Assembly (NCBI RefSeq): GCF_964355755.1
Contig: NC_092670.1
Span: 26,275,795 to 26,339,794, forward strand
DNA from: Antedon mediterranea
Taxonomy: Eukaryota > Echinodermata > Crinoidea > Comatulida > Antedonidae
DNA length: 64,000 bases
Direction: 5' to 3'
The position numbers and the translations under genes are program-made. Position 1 is the first letter of the stretch. Every line of letters starts with the position of its first letter. The notes beneath the pieces were generated by a model. That model worked only from the letters and a program-made list of their open reading frames with translations. It had not been told where the DNA came from and did no database searches. Shown here in pieces: positions 33,510-45,500 of the stretch.

Positions 33510-36500
33510 GTAGGAGGATAGCCTATTATTATTAGGATAGGCCTATCCCTAGCTAGCCTAGGCCTAGGTCCAGGCCTAGCTAGCTGCTAATTTATACTAG
33601 CTAGGCTATAGCTAGCTAGGCCTAGGCTAGGTAGGGGTGCCGGTCAAGGCGGCCCTGAACCGTCTCGGCCAAAGTCGGTCGAAGCGGCCGGCAACCAAAG
33701 TGTCCGCTAGTTCAATAAAGGTAATATGTATGGAACGCCGTGTGCGCTTTGATTGTCGTTGTTTTGTAATCTTTGATTGTCATTGTTTCGACAGGTTTTC
33801 TTTTCCTCGGACGTAAATAACAATCTACATTATTATGTAATTTATTCTCTTTTTTTTAACAGATTGAATGTGATACATTCTTTTTTTAAACGAAATGGCG
33901 AATCGATGATTTACTTACTTTAACTGTTCTAAATGATATATAAAGTCAATAAAATACATTGTGGTGTTTGTATTGTATATTAATATATTATAATATATAT
34001 ATAAGCCAATTATTAAGATTCGAATAATTAAATATATATATTTTTTCAATAAAGTATATCAAAATAATATTTATTTGTTATTGTATATTAATTAATTAGT
34101 AAAGTAACTACTGTTAGTACGTGTTTGCAATCATAATTTAATTACAATAACAGGATGACATCAATTTATTTTTTTAATATCCTAGTAAATTGTTTTATAC
34201 CTTCAGATATATAAATATTGATCAATTTAAAATGAGTTTTAAATAATAAAATAAGATGCAAGTGTCGGTACGATAATTAATTAAGCGAATTTCTGCTAAT
34301 AACTCGACTGGCGGCCGGCCAGAGTGCTGTAGAAGGTCGCGTATTCGTCCTTACGTTGCTTTACTGAAAACAATGTATTACAATGGAATAACACTTAATG
34401 TATAACACACCCTATTATTACTAATCAATAAATAAAAACAATATTCGATAGTACCCGTATGTGTAATTTATGAGATATAAGAATTCGGTAATACCGTACG
34501 TAAATTAATGCAATACTGTATAAAGGTTCGATAGTATGTAAAAGAGATATAAAGATTCGGCTATACCGTACGTAAATTATTATTGCAATAACTGTATAAA
34601 GATTCGATAGTATGTAAAAGAGATTTACAGATTCGGCAATACCGTACGTAATTAATGCAATACTGTATAACACTGTCAGTATAATCTACCCACAGTCACA
34701 GTAATGTTCTTTGTATATTTTGTTTATATCTAACTAACAGTAACCACATTCACAGTAGATAATTTCGATTCAAATGGCGACCAAAAATGGTTAATATGTA
34801 CACCCGGGGGGGGGGGGGGGGGTCACTCTTAAATATTTCCATATGGGGAGGTGCCTCATTTACGGGTATATTTTCGAGGGCCTGGTAGCACAAGTGTGGG
34901 AAAATATGGAGAGTTGGTAGCACAAGTGTGGGAAATGACAGGGTGAAATTAGTAGTTTAAGTCCCTGGCCCGCCCACCCGTGTCAAAATGTCACGATTTA
35001 TCGCCAAATTTTGCAGGTATTTTAGCATACTGGATGCTATAAGCCCGGCTATATAAGCCCATCGCTAAATACCTTTGAATAGGCCTAGAGTTTTCGCATC
35101 AGCAGAAGAACACGAAACATAGCCTAGGACAAAATCATTTAACTGTGACCACTCTTGATCATCGTCGTCATGCACCACCGCGGACACGCGATAAACTTGT
35201 CAAAACACGTTCATGATTTTGCCATGAACGGTCTCTTTGGCCATGCGCAGATCATGCCGGGAACCAGTACAAATATTGCACCCTCTCTGGTGTGGCCTTG
35301 TTTCTGCCGTCTTTTTAGAGAATACTGGATTTTGGTAAATGGTAGTTCAAGTCCGTAGTATTTTTCAGTAAAACAGGTAGCGCAAGTGCCTCATGTCTTG
35401 AAGTGGCTGCTGCACCCCCCCCTCCCCCTTGGTTTATATACAAGTGACCCCCCCCCCCCCCTGAGTCTGAGAGATTGGTAATGTTCTATTCATCGCAAAT
35501 CAATACATTTGTATAAACGTATATTAAATCAAAATAGTATTTTTTAAAGAAAATATAATGATTACAATATTATGATACTGTACTCGAGCTGTTCAACCGG
35601 TTTTCAGCTATTAAAAACAATTATCGTAGGAGGAGATAGGAAAATGCGAAGTATCCTCGTATTATTGTGTGCAGGTATTTTTCATGAGGACATCCATTAG
35701 ACAGTGTATACGAGTATTGCTAAACACCGCAAACCCCGCAAACCTAAAAAAAAACATAGCAGACCCCACCAAACCAACATAAAAGTGATTGAATCACTTT
35801 TATGTTGGTTCGGTGGGGTTTGCTATATTTTTTTGGAGGTTTGCAGGGTTTAGCAATCATTTTTGACCAAAAAATGATGTTTTACCCCAAAAATAATTAG
35901 TTAACAGTAAAAATTTAATATTTTTTTTACATGGATATACCCAGTGGGTTGTATGTACACTACATGATTCAATCACTTTATGTTGGTTTGGTGGGGTTTA
36001 CTATGTTTTTTGGGAGGTTTTCAAGGGTTTGCGGGGTTTAGCAATACCTGTGTATACCACGATCGGAAAACACCCTTATTTGGGGCAAATCGTTGAACCT
36101 AAATTCGTTTTAATTGTCAATAACTAATTATCTAACTAAATTTAATTAGTAAACAGGGTGGGTTACATCAGGTGGTTAAAATCAGTACCGAGATTCTAAC
36201 CAATACCATCGAGTAAACATTTTCGAAATAATGCGCGATTTACCGAATTTTGCCCTTACGTAAATTTATATATAGATGCAATACTGTATAAAGATTCGAT
36301 AGTATGTAAACGAGATATGAAGATTCTGCAATATCGTACGTAAATAATTAATGCAATATTGTATGAAGATTCGATAGGAGAGTGCTCAAGAAACGTCGGG
36401 TCAGTTCAACGTTATTTCCCTTCCCTTCACTGCCAATGTATTTAAAAAAAATATACTGTATATATAAATAAATAAATAGTACGTAAATGAGACATAAAGT

Positions 36501-39500
36501 TTCAATAGTATGTAGATTATGATGCAAACGAAAATTATTAATGATTTGATAGTAAGTAAATATATTTAGTTAGTTAATATTAAAATACAAATAAAATATA
36601 CATTGATTTATCGGCAGGCAAGCTTAATTATTATAAAGATTCGATAGTACATGATTTGGCTTATATTTATTGGTTTGACCATACATACAGCTGTAACTCA
36701 AAAGATTGAAGCGCACATGGCGTTCCATAAAAATGACGATATTAAACTGGCGGCCGCTTTGGTTGGCGGCTGCTTCGACCATACTTCAAGTCAGGTCGGC
36801 CAAAACTACTAATCTGTCAACTCGGCCTCTAGGCCTAAGTCTGTACAGTACAGTATGGATTACGGTAGCTTAGAACGCAAAAAGAAGTGCTAGGCCTATT
36901 ACTAAAAGGCCAGTTAATATAAAAATGGTAGGGTTTAGGATTTGGGCAATTCTCCAATGGCATTGGAAGACCAACAATCATTTTTAGTCGCATGGACGTG
37001 ACTCTATAGTTCACTATGTCGGTCGGTCGGTCTGTCTGTCGGTCTGTCTGTCGGTCCGGTATCACTATACGTTTTATCGCTTTCTGACCTTATCTTGATA
37101 TCAGTTTAATCTAGCTAAGTCAATTTTTCACAGTATATTCCTTATGGCCAGAAATCGATGTGGTTATGTTTTCACGGTGCGCAATAAAAAATTACGCGGT
37201 CTACGCACGATTTAACGAAATCACGTTTGTAATCATATCTTCACAACCATGAATCACAATTAAATAAAAATTGGTACTCAAAAATTTCAGGGCATAAATC
37301 ATCATATGGCAATACAATTACGTGCGTAGCGCATGTCGCATGCGTACGCGCGCTTAAAATTTTCAAAATTTATTTTCGATGAAATAAGAGTACGTTTCAG
37401 GCAATTTTAAGCGTTTACAAAATTGCCATGAGTGCGCAGATTTTTGCGCGCGCACTGCACGTTAAATGTAAGTACGCACTTTTTTTGACCGATTTCTGTT
37501 TTCTTTACTTACTTTTCAACTCGAAATTACGTTATACGAGCACGTCAAAAGTGACAGGCTACGCACGTGTAAATTAAAAAAATATAAATGTTTTTAAACA
37601 TTTCAACATTTTTAAACATGTTCAGTAATTTCGGTCAGTAAACACTAATGAGCACGCGACTGCAGCCATCTATATGGCCTTGTTTAAATCTGCATTAATC
37701 TACACTTTTTTGTCTACTAGGCCTAGGCCTAATATGTGTGGAATTTCGTTACAACTAAAATTGTTGTTTTATTAATTCACATTTCTTCAACAATTGCTTG
37801 TCTTGTTGAATTACTAAACATTACTAAACAAAAAACAACATTTTCAATTAGCCAACATCTAAACTGATTTTCCAGACGGAATGATCTACGCTTGATTTTT
37901 GCTTGCCTTTTTAGGCCTGACATTTTCAAAGACTTAGTACAGACCTGCAGCTTTAGTTTTTAAAATTGTCTTATCCCAGCCCCAACCATAGAGCTGGTCA
38001 TGGATACTTATAAATTTTGTTTCATATTTCGAATGGTAGGGCTGGTTCTGGAGACATAAAATTTCATTTCTTATTTCAATCTAAACTGCAATATCCAGGG
38101 ACTTAGCAGCTCTATTTTCACAATTTTTTTAATGCAGCCCAACCATGGTAGGGCTAGTTCTGGAGACAGTATAATATATATCTTGTTTCATATTTCGAAG
38201 TATAATTATTAAGTCCAATATCCGGGGACCTAGCAACTCTATTTTTCAAAATTTTCTCCATCCATAACAAAGCTTGCGTCGTATGACAAAATTCGCCCTA
38301 TACCTCTCACTGACCATTTTGCAAAAGTAGCCGAAGGTTTTATCGTTCAGTGGTTAATGAGAGATATTTATATAAAACTCAACCCCAACCAATTTGGTAA
38401 TCGCTTATTATCCAAGTAAATGTTCTGAATGTCACCATAATGAAAACAACATTTAATATTGATCCAAAAGTATTAATTAACGAAATTATCAATGTGGTTG
38501 ATTCCGTCAAAATGTTAGGCCTACAGTACATATATTAGTTCAAGATGATCAAACATGCTAATGGTAGAATTTATATGCTCAAACTTTTAGAAGAGTCCGT
38601 TGGGATTGGGAAATTGAGGAAGACCTAGTATTATTAAGGTTTTTTTATTTTTCTACCCTTTTAAGCGATCGATCGATGTGGCTGCATCACATCACAATAT
38701 AAAAATATCAATCCGCGCGTGATGCATGATATTTATAGCAGGCTGCTATAATTATTAGAATCAACTTATTTGTCACAATTTTAACCATTTAAAGACGGAA
38801 AAAAATATCGCAATAGGTCCATATAGTATTATAGTATTTATTTTAACATAAAATGTAGTGTGACCTTAAATTAGGACAAAAAAATATGTAGGTCTAGTGT
38901 TTTTAATATAGGACTAGTAACTGGGGTGGGGGGAGGTTATGGTTTGGGCGAACCCCCTTGAACTTCTTGCTGTATGAGCATACGTCGTCACTCAATATGA
39001 TAACAACTTTATAATTAAGATAAGATATACTAAAATTAAGTGTTTTGTAGAATATTTGGAATTTATCCCCACCTCTCCCAATTGTATCATTTATTATTAC
39101 ATTTGATAACACCCCACACGTTAACAAATCTGTGGAAAAAAAATAATTTTCAAAACTCGACCCATATGATCGCGATTTTGAACAAAAATAGTACCTACCA
39201 AAAAAGATCTAGTGTAAAGTAGTAAGTAAATAAGATCCTCTGATAATTATCACCTGGGCCCATGCACATGTGTGGATATTTTCTGATATTTATTGAAATG
39301 CTATATTTATGTGCTACTTGGTAACACTACCTAACTAATTTAACATACTTTGTACTGTGGACATATTAAGTCAAAATACATCACAGTAAAATAGAAATAA
39401 TATCAAAGAATAGTCAATTAACATATTATGTTCTATTTCTATTTAAAATATTCAAAGTAGGTTATGTCTCCATAGAAGATTTTCATTCAGTATTTTTATG

Positions 39501-42500
39501 AATTTATGTTAGACTATATTTGAATAAGAACACCCCATTACCATAATGTAGTAACATTTGATGTTTACATTTGTTATTGTTAGAGAATCTCAGCTCGTTC
39601 AACTAGAGGCTTAAGGCATAAGGCTAAAAAATGATGCAACTATTAAGATAGACCGATTTGTTGTAATTTTGTTATGAACAATTTTGCACAGCCAACAGAA
39701 TTTGTTTATTTCTAGGAAAAAATTATATTAATATACATTTATATTTATAAAAACATTCAAAGCAATTGCCCTATAATAATCGAATAATTATGTTATAAAA
39801 ATACATATAATAATGTTTGTAAATTCAGTTTTTAGCAAAAAAAAGTACATATGCAGGCAAAAATATTTTTTGTTCTGATTACTAATTATTTTATTTGGGA
39901 TTTGATGAATAAATGCATTTGTACACCTGGGGAGGACTGCAGTAACAGCAGAGGGTAGGGCGCTGTTGGGTGGCACCAACTGGGTCATAAAACCGGCATA
40001 TCCCCAAATACGTTCTGCAGTAGAGGCGAGTTAAAGCCGCCTCTAAATAGGCCTAGCCATGCCCTGCATTAGGCAGCAGTGATGCAGCATTGGTGTCTCT
40101 GCGGAAGATCCATTTCTAGGACAACGGCAAACCTCAGCACACATTGTCAGGCAGGATGGTGATCCCATTTATGGCTGATAGACTGCGGTGAAGAAGGCAA
40201 CGGGAAACCACTATCATTTTTCCAAGAACAATTATGAAGTGTCACAATTCAAAAATGAAAGCTAACGGCATAAAGGGGGTACATCCATTGTATGAAGGAG
40301 GCTCCTCGCCCGGTAGGGTGTCTCATGTGCGACAGGTGGAGCTCGACCGTCATCAAGCTACTGTCCGCAATAGAAGACAAATAATGGTGAATTTATGATT
40401 GATGATTACAAGATGATTTACGCTGGAGGAGACAAACATGAAAAAGGTGTAGGGTTGCTTTTGGATGGTGATATGGCTAAATGTATGCTGGGCTATTGGG
40501 CTGTGAGTGAAAGAGTTATGCTGGTCAAACTGCAGGGACAACCCTTCAATATCTCTATCATAGCGGTTTATGCACCTACAGCTGACAGCACAGATGAAGA
40601 GATAGATAACTTTTATGCGACCTTAGACCAGGCCAAATCCCAATGCAAATCAGATGAGATAAATATCATCATGGGTGATCTGAATGCAAAGGTTGGCCAT
40701 GGACAAGATGGAAACACAGTTGGAGAGCATGGGATGGGTGAAAGAAATGAGCGTGGTGATAGATGGGTGAACTGGTGTAAAGCTAAGGATATGACCATAA
40801 CAAATACATGGTTCAAAGAGCATCCCAGACGAATATACACATGGAAGAGCCCTGGTGATGTGACGAGGAATCAGATTGACTACATTGCAGTAAACAGTAG
40901 GTGTAAAAGGGCAGTGACTCATGCAAAAACATATCCAGGGGCAGATTGTGGAAGTGACCACATTCCAGTGGTTTGCACACTTCAATCAAAGTTAAAAAAG
41001 GTGAAGAAAGCCAAAAATGTACAGAAATTAGACTTTGAGCAGCTAAACAGTCCGGAGATCCGTTTGGAATATTCCATTCAAGTGAAGAATAAGTTTGACA
41101 TCCTTGTAGATGAAGGTGAAGAGATTACGTGGGATGCAATGAGAGACATCCTTGTTGAGACAGCCAAAGAATCCTAAAGCTTGGTTCTCACTAGAACGTA
41201 ATGCAAGGACGTAAACGCAACGCAAGCGTTTTAACCAATGACAAGCGAAGTTATAGACAGTTAGCAATCACAAGCGAATAAGCCATCGCTTGTGATTGGT
41301 CAATTCACTTTCGTTGCGTTACGTCCTTGCGTTGCGTCGCTAGTGGGAACCACGCTTTACCCAAGAAAGAGAGAAGAAGGGAGAACAAATGGGTGTCGGA
41401 AGAGATACTATCAATGATGAGGGATAGACAGAAGATTAGTAGTAGATCAAGTAAAGAATATAAAGATCTAGATAGAGAAATTAAGCAAAAGTGCAGGGAG
41501 GCAAAAGAAAAGTGGCTCAACACCCAGTGTGAGGCGATTGAGAGTGGACTAGAGAACAACAACCACAAGATTTATCAGAGACTTAATGAGATCACTGGAA
41601 GGAAATCTGGCTGCTCAAACTCTGGATGCATTAAGGCAAAGGATGAAACAATGCTTGTTGAAAAGACTGATATTTTGAAAAAATATCTGTCCAGAGTATA
41701 TCAGGGAGCTGTTTTTTGATGTTAGACAAGCAATGCCAAGCTTTCCTGACTCAGAAGAAGGACCAAAGATCTTGAAAGCAGAAGTACGAACAGCAATCAA
41801 GATATTGAGGAAGAATAAGGCGGCAGGACTGGATGGTGTAGTCATTGAGATGATTGAGGCATTAGAAGAGTATGGAGTGGAAAAGTTAACTGAAGTGATC
41901 AATAAGATATATGAGGATGGAAGTTTCCCTGAGGACTTGAGTAAGTCCATTTTTATTGCCCTTCCAAAGAAACCAGGTGCTGTAGAGTGTGAAAAACATC
42001 GTACAATCAGCCTCATGAGTCATGTCACCAAGATCATTCTGAGGATACTACTTATGAGAGCAACAAGTAGATTAAAACCATAGATTGGGAGTGAGCAGTT
42101 TGGTTTTGTAAAGGATTCAGGCACCAGGAATGCCATCTTTGTGATAAGAATGATAACTGAAAGGTAAGTGGAGATGCAGAAAGATGTATACATGTGTTTC
42201 ATAGACTACACCAAAGCATTTGACAAAGTAAGGCATGAGCAGCTATTTCAAGAACTTAGCAAGCTTGACCTACATGGAAAGGATCTTCGATTGTTGCAAA
42301 ATGAGTTTTTATTAGTGTCCAAAAAGGAGAGTCCAACGTGTAACCTTCGAGCAGGAGACCAGTTAATTCAGCAGGTGTCCTCTTTTAACTATCTTGGGAG
42401 CAAAATAACAGATGATGCCAGGTGTGTAACGGAGATAAAGAGAAGGATAGTCCTTGCGAAATCCGCATTTGGAGAAATGGAGAATATCTATGAAGAACTG

Positions 42501-45500
42501 TGCGATGAGTATGGAAACCAGGTTGCGTGTATTAAACTGCTACATCTATCCTGTGCTGATGTATGGAAGTGAAGCCTGGTCAATCACAACTGACCTCAGA
42601 AAAAGATTGGAAAGCTGTGAGATGTGGTTTCTAAGGAGAATGATGAGAATTCCATGGACAGATAGAGTTAGTAATGAAGGTGTATTGATAAGAGCTGGAG
42701 TGTGCAGGAAACTACTGAAGGATATTAGGATTAGACAGATGAGATTCATGGGACATGTGTTGAGGGAAGGGAGGTCTGGAGAACTTGGCATTAACTGGGA
42801 AAATAGAAGGAAGAAGGAGCAGGGGGAGAAAAAGAGTCACTTGGTTGGCCAGCATAGCTGAGTGGATTCGGAATAGAGGCAAGAATACCAAAGAAGTGGA
42901 GTTGCTGAACATGGCAATAGACAGAGAATTGTGGCACAACATGATCGCCAAAGTTTCATGATATGGCACTTCGAGAGAGAGACCTTGTTGAGCAGTATGT
43001 TGACGTGCTCTGGGGATAGTGTCATCATCGTCCTCAAATAGGCGGAGGGGATATGCCCTGGTTTTGGGGCCCCATTGTGTGCCTTCCATCAAGAATAGTG
43101 CAAAATTTTCATCCAACGAAAGTGTATAAGTAATTTTCCACCGTGACCTTGTAGAATCGTGCACACACGCAACAAACACTAAACATAGACTTGAAACGAT
43201 ACGTACATAATAGTAAGACAACGAGTACCTTGACCTTAAGGAAATTTCTTCTTTTTTTTTTACATTTGTGGGTGCTGTTTTACATTTGTGGGTAATGTGT
43301 TTTCACATTTTTGGTTGTTTTCACATTTGTGGTTGTTTTCACATTTGTGGGCGTTCTCACATTTAGTTTAGCTAGTTAGACTTTGTAGGCCTAGCCGGTA
43401 AAGCAGTAATGACGAACACCGTACACCAGCTATAAGCGGTGCAGGTCAACACGGCCCTAAACCGTCTCGGCCCAAAGTCAACTCGGCCCCAAGTCAAGTC
43501 AGCCTCAAGTCAATTTGGCCTCGCGTCATCTCGGCCCCAATTAGTATTTAGCCGGTCAATTCGGCCTCATTAAAGTATGGAACGCAAAGAAGGGCTAATT
43601 AGTAATAGTTGATATTATAATGACGTCAGGATTAGGCTAGTAAGGTTAAGCCTACACATAGGCCTAGAAAAAATAAAACGGAAAATTCAATATGAATTAT
43701 AACACACTCGGTCGTTTTTCGTTTAATTTATTTAAATATTATTAGTTGTGATGTTATTGTTAGTCTTAGTAGGCTATTATTATGTACTAGGAGGCCTATA
43801 TATTTTGATACAAGGATTTTCCCAGAATGAAACGAAATATTCTTAGATATAGATAGATATTATTGGATTACCGTATATTTCGGTGTATAAGTCGCACTTT
43901 TGACACGCAAATTTGACCTCTAAATTAAGGGTGCGTCTTATACACCGAACATAAATGCCTCACCACACAGATTGTACATAGGCCTAGGCTATCGTCACCT
44001 CGTTTGCTAGGCCTGAGTAGGCTAGGCCTGAGTAGGCTAGGCCTAGCTACAGTAACTAACTAACGTAACGGCAACCTGCTTCTGCCTAGTTTTCAAGTCA
44101 TTTTAGCATGATGTTATACTAAATATGATGAACAGATTTGTTCATTATGGCGCTCCGATAAAATTTCATTTGTAAACGTTTACACGTACGATTGGAATAG
44201 TATTTATTTATACAGTAGTTATACGCACGATCGCCGTACCCCCAGCGCAAGCCCTTCTTTTGGTGGTCACATGGTGTACGGTTAGACTTGCTCCAAGTCT
44301 GTATTTAATGTCTTTCTTAAAGTCATTCCACACGTCGTCGTTTTGATTTTTGTCTGAAAATACAGACTTGTGAAACACGTATAGAAATCGATTTGCAGAC
44401 CGCAAACGTCCGATAAGAATGACGTAGGTTATCATACCGTATTTGGCTATATGGCGCGGGCGGTATGTAAATATAGATTTCGAACCAACCAATGATCATT
44501 TTGTTTAAGAATGAAAATATCGAGTAGTTTTCATGTTCTTGGAAAAAAAATCAAATCGAATGTTTACCAGACTACTGGGCATATAAAATCATTTCTAGCC
44601 TTCAGAAACGTTCATCAATGTACAAAAGTACACACGTGTACGTCTCCACACATTGTCTACTCTAAACGTAACATAGCGCATGCGCTACATCTTACTGTAG
44701 TTGTTGAGTCTTTGAAATTCTAAAATATGAATATTAAAACAGCGTACGAGTGAGTAGCCAATCGCATGCGGCTGAAACTAGTCAACTGGATAATCTATGC
44801 ACCAAGAATTCTTGGTGTCAAACCACGTGACTTTTGCGTGTTTCCCCAGACGGAGTATCCAACTCAAGTAATACACCGTATGAAACGCCATATGTGCAAA
44901 AATATTTATATTTTTACTAAAATTAAGACAAAACTCCGTCTGGAGCCCAGACTAGGTGTACGGTATTCGACTAGTATATTCTCTAGGTGATTATAGCATG
45001 GACCTAGCGTACACACTTCTCGGATACATAGATACTAATCGAATACGATTGTCCGTTAAAACGTGCGCCCTCTCGAAATGATCGAGCGAGGCTAGCCCAC
45101 ACACGTACATCGTGTTACACACATGGTCATGCACTCAATGTTGCGGCGAAACTCATGAATAACAAGTTAGAAAGAACTTGTTGAGGCTGGGCGCGGCCGA
45201 GCCTAGGTAAGAAAAAACCTAAATAAAGGACGCCGTTGTAGATATAACAAAATATATTATTACAATAATATTGATTACAATTTAAAAAAACATTGTTTTG
45301 ATGAAATATAAGGTGCGTCTTATACATCGACGATGTATTTTATTGTTAACCGTTTTTGATGTTGTATTGTTTTATGTTTCAAACCTGTTAGTGGCGGTAT
45401 TTATCGCTGTTGGTTTTGATTGAATAAAATAAAATAAAATAAAATAAAATAAAAAATACCGATATTTTACTCTCAGTTAGGGGGTGCGTCTTATACACAG

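Larger units (their letters stand above)
33650..36825. mobile_element. Composite element with GGCCGA-rich inverted ends
   Basis: 33650-33770 and 36825-36700 are inverted copies: GGTCGAAGC(G/A)GCCG(G/C)CAACC, AAAG(T/C)G, TATGGAACGCC(G/A)TGTGCGC. The ends are built from degenerate repeats of CGGCC(A/G)A(A/G)GT. They are related to the ends of the element at 43438-45798. The interior holds nested repeats (34430-34680, 34800-35462, 35463-36285). The target duplication cannot be read because the flanks are TAGGCCTA-rich. Confidence 0.6.

Noticed and set aside
36835-37065. 76-codon minus-strand frame with TDRQTDRQTDR
   Set aside because: Product of the GTCGGTCTGTC microsatellite.
44208-44492. 94-codon minus-strand frame as a transposase piece
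   Set aside because: No catalytic motif or DNA-binding domain recognised, and the host element is non-autonomous by its other features.
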